56,533 nucleotides of DNA, from positions 1 to 56,533 of the forward strand of contig NZ_JAGGOL010000004.1 in the NCBI RefSeq assembly GCF_018614525.1, read 5' to 3'. The notes beneath the pieces are model-generated. The model was not told where the DNA came from. It searched no databases and saw nothing but the letters and a program-made list of their open reading frames with translations. The position numbers were made by a program, and so were the translations under genes. The stretch is from Streptomyces sp. ISL-11. GTDB lineage: Bacteria > Actinomycetota > Actinomycetes > Streptomycetales > Streptomycetaceae. The first letter of the stretch is position 1, and every line of letters starts with the position of its first letter. This document shows positions 26,175-34,473 of the stretch, piece by piece.

Positions 26175-26240
26175 GGGACGCGTTCCGATTGTGCCCTCCG
26201 CGCGTGCTTCGTCGCAGGTGGGCGGCGTGAACGCGATGTT

Positions 26241-26255
26241 CGGAGGGTGCCTCCG
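26241..26255. promoter_or_regulatory. Inverted repeat CGGAGG-GTG-CCTCCG
   Basis: A perfect 6-bp inverted repeat with a 3-bp spacer between the LLM gene and fbiC. It may be a weak terminator for the former or an operator for the latter. Confidence 0.35.
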
Positions 26256-26319
26256 TCTGGCGTGACGAGGGGCACACAAAACGTCCGGCCACCGCCCCTG
26301 TGGGGCATGTGTGCGCTCG

Positions 26320-26325
26320 TATGCT
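26320..26325 (+). promoter_or_regulatory. Candidate -10 element (TATGCT) for leaderless fbiC mRNA
   Basis: TATGCT lies 6 bp before the ATG at 26332, the spacing expected when transcription starts at or next to the start codon. No Shine-Dalgarno precedes the ATG. No clear -35 was seen. Confidence 0.4.
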
Positions 26326-26331
26326 CGGACC

Positions 26332-28926
26332 ATGACTTCGAGCACGCAGGACCCCGCGCCGGCAGCACCGACCGCGAACGCCATGCGGCGCGCGCTCAGG
26401 CGCGCCCGCGACGGAGTGGCTCTGGACGTCACCGAGGCGGCGGTCCTGCTCCAGGCGCGCGGCGACGACCTCACCGACCTGTGCGCGTCCGCCGCCCGGG
26501 TGCGGGACGCGGGCCTGGAGGCGGCCGGCCGGGCCGGCGTCATCACCTACTCGAAGAGCGTCTTCATCCCGCTCACCCGCCTCTGCCGCGACAAGTGCCA
26601 CTACTGCACCTTCGCCACCGTCCCCGGCAAGCTGCGCCGCGCGGGCCACGGGATGTTCATGTCCCCCGACGAGGTGCTCGCCATCGCCCGGCGCGGCGCC
26701 GAACTCGGCTGCAAGGAAGCCCTCATCACCCTCGGCGACAAGCCCGAGGACCGCTGGCCCGAGGCACGCGAGTGGCTGGAGGCCGAGGGGTACGACGACA
26801 CCATCGCGTACGTACGCGCCATGTCGATCCGCATCCTGGAGGAGACCGGGCTGCTGCCGCACCTCAACCCGGGCGTGATGTCCTGGACGGACTTCCAGCG
26901 GCTCAAGCCGGTCGCGCCCTCGATGGGCATGATGCTGGAGACCACGGCGACCCGGCTGTGGAGCGAGCCCGGCGGGCCGCACTTCGGCTCCCCGGACAAG
27001 GAGCCCGCCGTCCGGCTGCGCGTCCTGGAGGACGCCGGGCGTAGCTCCGTCCCCTTCACCAGCGGGCTGCTGATCGGCATCGGCGAGACGTACGAGGAGC
27101 GCGCGGAGTCGCTGTTCGCACTGCGCCGCGTCTCCCGCGCCTACCACGGCATCCAGGAACTCATCCTGCAGAACTTCCGCGCCAAGCCGGACACGGCGAT
27201 GCGCGGCATGCCGGACGCCGAGCTGGACGAGCTGATCGCCACCGTCGCCGTCGCCCGGCACATCATGGGCCCCACCGCCTGCCTCCAGGCGCCGCCCAAC
27301 CTGGTCGCGGGGGAGTACGAGAGGCTCATCGGCGCCGGCATCGACGACTGGGGCGGCGTTTCCCCGGTCACCCCGGACCACGTCAACCCCGAGCGCCCCT
27401 GGCCGCTCATCGACGAACTCGCCGAGCGCTCCGCCGCCGCCGGCTTCGAGCTGCGCGAACGCCTCGCCGTCTACCCCGAGTTCGTCCGGCGCGGCGAGCC
27501 CTGGCTCGACCCGCGCCTGCTGCCGCACGTCCGCGCCCTGGCCGACCCGGAGACGGGCCTGGCGCGCGAGGACGCCGTGGTCGAGGGGCACCCCTGGCAG
27601 GAGCCCGAGGACGTGTTCGTCGCGGCCGGGCGTACGGACCTGCACCGCACCATCGACACCGAGGGCCGCACCGCCGACCGGCGCGACGACTTCGACGAGG
27701 TGTACGGGGACTGGGCGGCCCTGCGCGAGGCCGCCGCCCCCGGCATGGTCCCCTCCCGGCTCGACGGGGACGTCCGGCAGGCCCTGAAGCAGGCCGCCGA
27801 CGATCCCACCCGGCTCACCGACGCTGAGGCGCTGACCCTCCTGCACGCCGACGGGCCCGCGCTGGACGCCCTGTGCCGCATCGCCGACGACCTGCGGCGG
27901 GCGACGGTCGGCGACGACGTCACGTACATCGTCACGCGGAACATCAACTTCACCAACGTCTGCTACACCGGCTGCCGTTTCTGCGCCTTCGCCCAGCGCC
28001 GCACCGACGCCGACGCCTACACCCTCTCCCTGTCGCAGGTCGCCGACCGCGCCGAGCAGGCGTGGGGGCTCGGCGCGGTCGAGGTCTGCATGCAGGGCGG
28101 CATCCACCCCGACCTGCCGGGCACCGCCTACTTCGACATCGCGCGGGCGGTCAAGGAGCGCGTCCCGGGCATGCACGTGCACGCCTTCTCGCCGATGGAG
28201 GTCGTCAACGGCGCCACCCGCACCGGCATGTCCCTCCGCGAGTGGCTCACCGCCGCGAAGGAGGCGGGGCTCGACAGCATCCCCGGCACGGCCGCGGAGA
28301 TCCTCGACGACGAGGTCCGCTGGGTCCTCACCAAGGGCAAGCTGCCGACCGCGACGTGGATCGAGGTCGTGAAGACCGCGCACGAGCTCGGCATCCGCTC
28401 CTCCTCCACGATGATGTACGGGCACGTGGACCAGCCGCGGCACTGGCTGGGGCACTTCCGGCAGCTGACGGAGATCCAGAAGGAGACGGGCGGCTTCACC
28501 GAGTTCGTCACCCTCCCCTTCATCCACACCAACGCCCCCGTCTACCTCGCGGGCATCGCCCGCCCCGGCCCGACCATGCGGGACAACCGCGCGGTCACGG
28601 CGATGGCGCGCGTGTTGCTCCACCCGCACATCACGAACATCCAGACGAGCTGGGTCAAGCTGGGCGCGGAGGGGGCGGCGGAGATGCTGCGCTCCGGCGC
28701 GAACGACCTCGGCGGGACGCTGATGGAGGAGACCATCTCCCGGATGGCGGGCTCTTCTTACGGTTCGTACCGCTCGATCCGCGATCTGGTCGCCATCGCG
28801 GAGTCGGCGGGGCGGCCGGCGCGGGCGCGGACGACGCTGTACGGGGTGGTGCCGGAGGAGCGGCGGGTGGCGGCGGGGGCGTCGGACGGGCATCTGCCGG
28901 AGTTGCTGCCGGTGCTGGGGGACTGA
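26332..28926 (+). CDS. fbiC: Bifunctional FO synthase (CofG-CofH)
   Basis: 864 residues. It makes 7,8-didemethyl-8-hydroxy-5-deazariboflavin (FO), the chromophore of coenzyme F420, from tyrosine and the flavin-pathway pyrimidine. Two radical-SAM halves are visible: the CofG half with CRDKCHYC (Cys85, Cys89, Cys92) and the CofH half with CYTGCRFC (Cys544, Cys548, Cys551), both CX3CX2C clusters binding [4Fe-4S]. Length matches actinobacterial FbiC. The ATG at 26332 is the likely start. F420 made here would serve the LLM enzymes at 7387, 25317 and possibly 9485. Confidence 0.97.
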   Translation: MTSSTQDPAPAAPTANAMRRALRRARDGVALDVTEAAVLLQARGDDLTDLCASAARVRDAGLEAAGRAGVITYSKSVFIPLTRLCRDKCHYCTFATVPGKLRRAGHGMFMSPDEVLAIARRGAELGCKEALITLGDKPEDRWPEAREWLEAEGYDDTIAYVRAMSIRILEETGLLPHLNPGVMSWTDFQRLKPVAPSMGMMLETTATRLWSEPGGPHFGSPDKEPAVRLRVLEDAGRSSVPFTSGLLIGIGETYEERAESLFALRRVSRAYHGIQELILQNFRAKPDTAMRGMPDAELDELIATVAVARHIMGPTACLQAPPNLVAGEYERLIGAGIDDWGGVSPVTPDHVNPERPWPLIDELAERSAAAGFELRERLAVYPEFVRRGEPWLDPRLLPHVRALADPETGLAREDAVVEGHPWQEPEDVFVAAGRTDLHRTIDTEGRTADRRDDFDEVYGDWAALREAAAPGMVPSRLDGDVRQALKQAADDPTRLTDAEALTLLHADGPALDALCRIADDLRRATVGDDVTYIVTRNINFTNVCYTGCRFCAFAQRRTDADAYTLSLSQVADRAEQAWGLGAVEVCMQGGIHPDLPGTAYFDIARAVKERVPGMHVHAFSPMEVVNGATRTGMSLREWLTAAKEAGLDSIPGTAAEILDDEVRWVLTKGKLPTATWIEVVKTAHELGIRSSSTMMYGHVDQPRHWLGHFRQLTEIQKETGGFTEFVTLPFIHTNAPVYLAGIARPGPTMRDNRAVTAMARVLLHPHITNIQTSWVKLGAEGAAEMLRSGANDLGGTLMEETISRMAGSSYGSYRSIRDLVAIAESAGRPARARTTLYGVVPEERRVAAGASDGHLPELLPVLGD

Positions 28927-28964
28927 CCGGTCAGGGACTCGGGGCTCCCGCCCCGGGCCCCGGG

Positions 28965-29020
28965 TCCTCAAACGCCGGACGGGCTGGATTTCGGGGGCCG
29001 GGGGCCTGCCCCCGGTTGCG
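28965..29020. repeat. Intergenic GC-rich repeat with terminator-like hairpin
   Basis: TCCTCAAACGCCGGACGGGC, shared with other copies, followed by GGGGGCCGGGGGCCTGCCCCC. It lies downstream of fbiC and could end its transcript. Confidence 0.5.
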
Positions 29021-29112
29021 GGAAGGGGCGGGCTGGGGAAAAACCAGGATGTTGCGGACCTGTCGAGAAGCTCCCATCGGACGGCAACAGTCCGCCACCT
29101 AGGGTGATCCGC

Positions 29113-30204
29113 ATGTCCTGGCCTCAGAACCCCCCACAGCCCCACCAGCCCCAGTACCCCCACGGCGCCCCGCAACCCACCGCCGTGGACCAGCCGGCCG
29201 TCGCACCCCCGCCTCCGCCCCCACCCGGCGGCGTCCATGCCCAGCCCACCGTCTTCGCGCAGCCGGCCGTCCCGTCGCCGCCCCCGCCGCCGGGCCCGTA
29301 CCAGCAGCAGCCCCCGCAGGGGCCGCCGCCGCATCAGCAGCAGCCGTACCAGCCCCCGCAGAGCCCGCAGCCCCCGCAGGGCCCCGCGGGCAGCAGCAAC
29401 AACAAAACCCTCCTCGCCATAGCGGCAGGCGTAGTCGCCCTCGCCGTCATCGGCGGCGGTGCCTTCTTCCTGCTCAAGGGAGGGGACGACGACAAGAAGC
29501 CCGACAAGGCCGCAGGCGCCCCCGCGCAGCAGGGTCAGCAGGGCCAGCAGGGTGAGAAGCCCGCTCCGGACGCCGACGCCGGCAACCCCGCCCCCAAGGA
29601 CGGGCAGCCGATGGTCGCCGGGTGGCAGACCCAGACGCAGCCGCAGCACCACCTCCGGTTCGACGTGCCCGGCACGTCCGACCAGTGGAAGAAGCTCCCG
29701 GTCGACACCGCCATCTCGTACACCGACAACGGCAAGCCGGTGGTCGTGATGACCGGAACCGCCAGTTACCGCGAGGGCGGCTGCGCCTCCAGCGCCAACC
29801 CGGACTCCATCGGCGAGGCGGGCAAGGGCCAGCTGGCCACGGTCGGTACCACCGGTGGCGGCACGGAGGGGACGCTGGAGGAGAACGCCCGTAACTGGGC
29901 GGGCAACTGGGGCGTCATGGCGTACGGCGGGGTCGGCGCGAACAAGCCGAAGATCGAGGTCGGCAAGGCCACGCCCTGGAAGGCGAACGGCATCGAGGGC
30001 TACACCGCCACCGCCAAGGTCACCGTCACCCACCGGCCGAGCGCCTGTGTCCCGCCCTCCGCGATCGTGAAGAGCATCGCCCGGAAGATGCCGGACGGCA
30101 CCTTCCACGGCTGGGTCATCTACGCCGACCAGGGCGTTCCCGACGCCCTCCCCGAGGCGCAGATCGACAAGATCATGAAGACGGTCCGGCCGGATAAGGG
30201 CTGA
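29113..30204 (+). CDS. Membrane-anchored protein with Pro/Gln-rich cytoplasmic tail
   Basis: 363 residues. Residues 1-95 are dominated by Pro, Gln and His (PPPPPPPGG, HQQQPYQPP). One TM helix follows (LLAIAAGVVALAVIGGGAFF, ~100-120). An extracytoplasmic Lys/Gln linker then leads to a ~190-residue globular domain (HHLRFDVPGTSDQWKKLPVD; SIARKMPDGTFHGWVIYADQ) with a Cys pair. This architecture is common for uncharacterised Streptomyces surface proteins; I do not recognise the outer domain. ATG 29113 is chosen (AGGG 8 nt upstream); GTG 29104 is in frame. Confidence 0.75.
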   Translation: MSWPQNPPQPHQPQYPHGAPQPTAVDQPAVAPPPPPPPGGVHAQPTVFAQPAVPSPPPPPGPYQQQPPQGPPPHQQQPYQPPQSPQPPQGPAGSSNNKTLLAIAAGVVALAVIGGGAFFLLKGGDDDKKPDKAAGAPAQQGQQGQQGEKPAPDADAGNPAPKDGQPMVAGWQTQTQPQHHLRFDVPGTSDQWKKLPVDTAISYTDNGKPVVVMTGTASYREGGCASSANPDSIGEAGKGQLATVGTTGGGTEGTLEENARNWAGNWGVMAYGGVGANKPKIEVGKATPWKANGIEGYTATAKVTVTHRPSACVPPSAIVKSIARKMPDGTFHGWVIYADQGVPDALPEAQIDKIMKTVRPDKG

Positions 30205-30278
30205 GGCCGGGCGATCACGGTCGAATACAGTGCTGAAGCAGTCCGACAGCGAACGCGATTGATGCCAGGGGGCAGGAC

Positions 30279-31400
30279 GTGACCACGACCGCCGGCGCGG
30301 GAACCGCGCTGTGGAGCCGGGCGGACCAGCAGGACTTCCGGGCCCGGGTGCGCGGCTGCCTGCTCGGCGGCGCGATCGGCGACGCGCTCGGCGCGGGGAT
30401 CGAGTTCGAGTCGCTGGCCGCGATCCGCGCCGCGCACGGGCCGGACGGCGTGAGCGACTACGTCACCGCCTACGGGCGGCGCGGGGCCGTCACCGACGAC
30501 ACCCAGATGACGCTCTTCACGGTCGACGGGCTGATACGGGCCCACGTGCGCCGCGACACCGGAGCCTGGCACCCGCCGACGGACGTCCACCGGGCGTATC
30601 TGCGCTGGGCCGCCACCCAGCGCGACTGGGGGCCCGACGAGCGCGAGCCCGACGCCGGGTGGCTGGCGCGCGAGGAGTGGCTGTACGCGCAGCGCGCGCC
30701 CGGCAACGCCTGCCTGTCCGGCCTGGCCGACGACGTCATGGGCACGCTGGCGGCACCCAAGAACCCGGAGTCCAAGGGCTGCGGCGCGGTCATGCGCTCG
30801 GCGCCGTTCGGGCTGCTCGTCGGCTGGGAGCCCGAGCTGGTCTTCCAGCTCGCCGCCGAGTGCGCGGCCCAGACCCACGGCCACCCGTCCGGCTACCTCT
30901 CCGCCGCCGCCTTCGCCGTCATCGTGCACGGCGCCGCGCGCGGCGGGTCCCTGGAGGACGCGATCCGGCGGGCCTTCGCCCTGCTGGCGGAACGGCCCGG
31001 CCACGAGGAGACCACCCAGGCGCTGCAGCAGGCGCTCGCGGCCGTCCGCCAGGGCCCGCCGACGGCCGAGCGGCTGGAGTCCCTCGGCCAGGGATGGGTG
31101 GCGGAGGAGGCCCTGGCCATGGGTGTCTACTGCGCACTCGTCGCGGAGGACCTGCGGCACGGGCTGCTGCTGGCCGTCAACCACGGCGGCGACTCCGACT
31201 CCACCGGTTCCCTCTGCGGCAACCTCCTCGGCGTGCTGCACGGCGAGACGGCGCTGCCGCCCGCCTGGGTGGCCGAGTTGGAGGGCCGGGCGGCGATCCT
31301 CGAACTCGCCGACGACTTCGCGATGGAGCTGACGCAGGGCCCGGCGCTGCACGGTCCGGCCGACTCCTCCGCGGTGTGGCTGCGCCGCTACCCGTGCTAG
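30279..31400 (+). CDS. ADP-ribosylglycohydrolase (DraG/ARH family)
   Basis: 373 residues. It carries the di-magnesium site motifs of ARH/DraG enzymes: GCLLGGAIGDALGAGIEFES (~30-49), TDDTQMTLF (~70-78) and NHGGDSDSTGS (~300-310). These hydrolases remove ADP-ribose from proteins or nucleic acids or process O-acetyl-ADP-ribose. The start is GTG 30279 with an AGGGGGCAGGA leader. Same strand as the membrane protein, 74 bp downstream. The TAG stop at 31398 abuts a copy of the intergenic repeat. Confidence 0.93.
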   Translation: MTTTAGAGTALWSRADQQDFRARVRGCLLGGAIGDALGAGIEFESLAAIRAAHGPDGVSDYVTAYGRRGAVTDDTQMTLFTVDGLIRAHVRRDTGAWHPPTDVHRAYLRWAATQRDWGPDEREPDAGWLAREEWLYAQRAPGNACLSGLADDVMGTLAAPKNPESKGCGAVMRSAPFGLLVGWEPELVFQLAAECAAQTHGHPSGYLSAAAFAVIVHGAARGGSLEDAIRRAFALLAERPGHEETTQALQQALAAVRQGPPTAERLESLGQGWVAEEALAMGVYCALVAEDLRHGLLLAVNHGGDSDSTGSLCGNLLGVLHGETALPPAWVAELEGRAAILELADDFAMELTQGPALHGPADSSAVWLRRYPC

Positions 31401-31615
31401 GGCGCGGGCGGCTGCGGGCCGTGTCGTGCGCACCACCGCTGCGCGGCGGTGTCCTCAAACGCCGGACGGGCTGAAGGGGCTGAGCCCAGCCGCATCCAGC
31501 CTGTCCGGCGTTTGAGGACGCGCCCGCAGGGCGCTCGCCGCCGCAGGCGGCAAGGACGGCCCGCGGCCGAAGACCCGCGCCCGCCGCCGCAGGCGGCAAC
31601 GACGGCCCGCAGCGC
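31398..31615. repeat. Intergenic GC-rich repeat, rearranged copy
   Basis: Starts at the TAG stop of the hydrolase gene. It contains the inverted pair AAACGCCGGACGGGCTG / CAGCCTGTCCGGCGTTT, the GCGCCCGCAGGGCGCTCGCC block and two consecutive CGCCGCAGGCGGCAA pieces, as if the right arm were duplicated. Confidence 0.6.
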
Positions 31616-31653
31616 GACAGAGGCATTGCGGCCGCACAGGCCCCCGCACGGCC

Positions 31654-31694
31654 GAGCCCTCTCGGCCGGGACGGCGCACCAGGCGAGAGGGCTC
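31654..31694. terminator. Bidirectional terminator hairpin
   Basis: Perfect 11-bp stem GAGCCCTCTCG / CGAGAGGGCTC with a 19-nt loop, between the convergent ADP-ribosylglycohydrolase and DUF397 genes. Confidence 0.65.
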
Positions 31695-31744
31695 TGCGCG
31701 GAACTGCACTATGGGGTGGTGAAAGGATCTATCGGCCGCATCCG

Positions 31745-31948
31745 TCAGAGGTCGTAAGAGCCGTCGGTAACGGTCGCCACGAACGCGGTCCAGGCATCCG
31801 GGGTGAAGCCCAGGACAGGGCCCTGGGTGTCCTTGGAGTCACGCACCGCAATGGACCGGGGGAGAGGAGAGGCGACCTCCACGCAGTCGCCGTTGGCCAG
31901 CGAGTACGAGGACTTCCGCCACGTGGTGTTTCCCTGCTGGATGGCCAT
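31745..31948 (-). CDS. DUF397 protein (XRE-partner)
   Basis: 67 residues, a minimal DUF397 domain: [20 protein letters not shown] and [20 protein letters not shown]. The ATG at 31948 follows GGGAG. It lies 195 bp downstream of the XRE regulator at 32144-33025, a looser linkage than the overlapping pair at 19.5-20.6 kb, so it may have its own promoter in the intervening sequence. In known WhiJ-like modules the small protein counteracts the repressor. Confidence 0.9.
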   Translation of the reverse strand: MAIQQGNTTWRKSSYSLANGDCVEVASPLPRSIAVRDSKDTQGPVLGFTPDAWTAFVATVTDGSYDL

Positions 31949-32143
31949 GATTGCTCCCAATTGCTTGGTAGTGCCTTGGTGAGTATTGCCTTCCTCGGAA
32001 CGCCGGTAGAAGCACCGGTTTGCCGAGGTGCGACCGACGGTACGCGCCAACATCAGCTTATGAATGGCGCGTTCACTCGACCGGATGGCTATACCGAAAG
32101 GCTCTTCCCCATTGGGTGATGGCCGGTGTACGGTGCGGCCCCT

Positions 32144-33025
32144 TCAGTCGGCCCACTCCTCCGCGACCCGGTCGATGAACTGCCGGGAGTGGTCCGCGTT
32201 CAATGCCTGCATCCGCAAATGCTCATACATCACGCTGTACGTCTGGACATCATTGGGCTTTTCCAGATAAAGGTCGCTGGTGATTCCTTCCAGATAGACC
32301 GTGCTGGCGTCCTGCGGATCGGTGAACTCCAGGATGGAGAACTTCCCGTACATCCCCGGGTGCGCACCCACGTCGTACGGCAGCACCTGCACGGTGATGT
32401 GCGGTTCCATGCTGAACCGCACCAGCTGCCGCATCTGTTCGCGCATGATCGAACGGCTGCCGACGATGCGCCGCAGCGCGGATTCGTCGATGACCGCCCA
32501 CAGGCGCAGCGGGTTCTCCGGCTCGGTGATTCGTTCCTGCCGCCGCATCCGCACCTGTACGCGGCGCTCGATGTCGGCCGCGGTGGCCTCCGGCCAGGAG
32601 CCCTCCGTCACCGCGCTCGCGTAGTTGGGCGTCTGCAACAGGCCCGGTACGAGCGACGCCTCGTACACCCGCAGCGAGGCGGCGTCGGTCTCCAGGCCGA
32701 TGTAGACGCTGTAGGGAATGTCGCCGAAGGCGTGCCACCAGCCCTGCTGCCGCGACTCCTTCGCCATCTGCATCAGCGAATCGACGATGCGGTGGTCCTC
32801 GACCCCGTACACCCCGCACAGGTCACGGACATCGCGCTGACTGATGCTGCGGCGGCCGTTCTCCAGCCGGCTGATCTTCGACTGCGAGACCAGTAGCCGC
32901 TCGGCCACCTCCTCGGCGGTCATGCCTTTGAGTTCGCGGAGCTTGCGCAGCTCCTGCCCCAATCGGCGGCGCCTGACGGTGGGGTTGACACTGGACGCCA
33001 CGGGACGCACCTCCGGCTCCGTCAT
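32144..33025 (-). CDS. XRE-family regulator with DUF5753 ligand domain
   Basis: 293 residues: an N-terminal helix-turn-helix at ~25-65 (LGQELRRKLRELKG-like segment, AEEVAERLLVSQSKISRLEN) followed by a DUF5753 domain (YIGLETDAASLRVYEASLVP, GLLQTPNYASAVTEGSW; ITVQVLPYDVGAHPGM). It is the second copy of this module in the window and is similar throughout to the protein at 19711-20580. The ATG at 33025 follows AGGAGA. Its DUF397 partner is downstream. Likely role: developmental or metabolic switch; the ligand is unknown. Confidence 0.9.
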   Translation of the reverse strand: MTEPEVRPVASSVNPTVRRRRLGQELRKLRELKGMTAEEVAERLLVSQSKISRLENGRRSISQRDVRDLCGVYGVEDHRIVDSLMQMAKESRQQGWWHAFGDIPYSVYIGLETDAASLRVYEASLVPGLLQTPNYASAVTEGSWPEATAADIERRVQVRMRRQERITEPENPLRLWAVIDESALRRIVGSRSIMREQMRQLVRFSMEPHITVQVLPYDVGAHPGMYGKFSILEFTDPQDASTVYLEGITSDLYLEKPNDVQTYSVMYEHLRMQALNADHSRQFIDRVAEEWAD

Positions 33026-33435
33026 GCTCTGTCTCCTGACCTCGCAGCCTGCCACCACTGGCCGGGGCGGCGCTGGAAAATGCCGACACAGAGTCCGCTC
33101 TCGGTGAGGCGTGACGTGCGGTGATCCTGATACGCCGGATACGTCTGCGCGGGGTGGAGGACCGTTCCGCCATCCCGGGCGGCCGGCCCACCACCCCGCG
33201 CGATGTTGCGGCTCCCGAACCGGCCGGGGGAATCGCGGGTGCGGTCTGCTGGAGCTGCGGCGTGCTGAGAGTGTGCTGCGTGGTGCTGTGAGGTACTGCG
33301 GTGGGTGGTGCCGGGGGCTGTCGCCCCGAGGGTGGTGCGGAACCGCCGGCGCTGCGGCCGTGCCGGGACTGCGCGGCGCGGTGACGGCGCCCGGCGGTGT
33401 AACGGTTCACCGGCTGGGGGACCGGTTTTGAGCGG
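33026..33435. other. 410-bp intergenic region, no gene seen
   Basis: Between the 3' end of the GPP34 gene and the XRE start, both minus strand. It holds GC/GT-rich low-complexity sequence (around 33243-33330) and presumably the XRE promoter. No credible ORF, RNA gene or strong hairpin. Confidence 0.5.
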
Positions 33436-34212
33436 TTACGAGGCGCCGGCGCGGGCCATGACGGCCGTTCCGTGCGCCACAGGCTGCGCGGTGACCCCTG
33501 AGGCCCCCACGGTGGCCCGTACGGTCGTCGTACGGCGGCCCGGTCCATTGCCGTTGCCGGCGGGTGCCGGCGTACGACGCGGCTGGGCGGCGGCGCCGTT
33601 CTGCACATCCATCACGGCGTGGGCCACGAGCCCGCCCATCGGGTCGTGCCTGATCAGATCCCGGAGCCTGGAGCGGGAGGACCGCCCCTCGTTACCGGGG
33701 TAGAGATGCTTGCCGAGACCCACCGCGTGCGCGAGCGCGGCCAGCGCCGCGGTCCGCGGGTCCGGCGGCACGCCGGTGCGGATCGCGCTGTCCAGCCGGG
33801 ACCTGATCTCCCGGCTGATCGCGGTGTCCGTCGCCTGATAGCGAGTTGTCGGCAGTACCCCGCACATCTGGCCCGCCACGGCATGCACCATGCCGCACCG
33901 CTCCAGGTGCGTGAGATACGTCTGGCGCAGCCCCAGCCGGGGCCCGCCGATCCAGTGGACCGCGCGGACCGGACTGCCGCGGCGACGCAGCAGCTCCAGC
34001 GCGGAGTCCAGTGTCGGATCTCCTGTCGGCCGTGGCATCACCACGGCGATACGATCCCCGTCCGGGGCTATCCGTCCGGCCAGAGCCAGCTCCACTAGCT
34101 GTGCTCCGGCGAGACCCAGGTCGAGCGACTGCGGCTGCGCCGTGGTTCCCGTGGTCGGGTCCAAGGCGAGCAGCAGAAGCTCCTCCGGAATTGTTCTGCG
34201 GCTCCTGCCCAT
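33436..34212 (-). CDS. GPP34-family protein
   Basis: 258 residues. The N-terminus IPEELLLLALDPTTG and the following LDLGLAGAQLVELALAGRIA match the conserved core of the bacterial GPP34 (Golgi phosphoprotein 3-like) family, common in actinomycetes and of unknown role; the eukaryotic homologue binds PI4P. It is helical to ~residue 210, with a Pro/Arg-rich tail. The ATG at 34212 follows GGGGAGG. Divergent from the carboxypeptidase gene at 34474. Confidence 0.85.
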   Translation of the reverse strand: MGRSRRTIPEELLLLALDPTTGTTAQPQSLDLGLAGAQLVELALAGRIAPDGDRIAVVMPRPTGDPTLDSALELLRRRGSPVRAVHWIGGPRLGLRQTYLTHLERCGMVHAVAGQMCGVLPTTRYQATDTAISREIRSRLDSAIRTGVPPDPRTAALAALAHAVGLGKHLYPGNEGRSSRSRLRDLIRHDPMGGLVAHAVMDVQNGAAAQPRRTPAPAGNGNGPGRRTTTVRATVGASGVTAQPVAHGTAVMARAGAS

Positions 34213-34473
34213 CCATGCCTCCCCGCGTGGATGAGTGACAGGGTGACCCCTCTCACATTGGTCTGTCGAGAGTGCGTGGTGGCTTCGGGTGGGAACCGGT
34301 AGGTATGTCGTCTCGTCTTGCACGAGGGTGAGGCCAGTCGAACCCCACTGACGGCGCTGTTGCGCGGTGGCGCGACGGCGACACAGGACACTGGTAAGCG
34401 TTGTGAAGGTTCGGGCGGCGGGGCGCGGAGCGCCTCGCGGCGGCGTATGGCGTGGGAATTCGAGGAGGCATCG

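Noticed and set aside
23544..26546. 1000-codon minus-strand frame continuing upstream of the PHP gene
   Set aside because: The Tat signal and RBS at 25058 mark the true start; the extension is antisense to the LLM gene at 25317.
28965..29020. Considered as a full MITE copy
   Set aside because: Only the core ACGCCGGACGGGC block is shared; no terminal inverted repeats, so it is listed as a repeat/terminator only.
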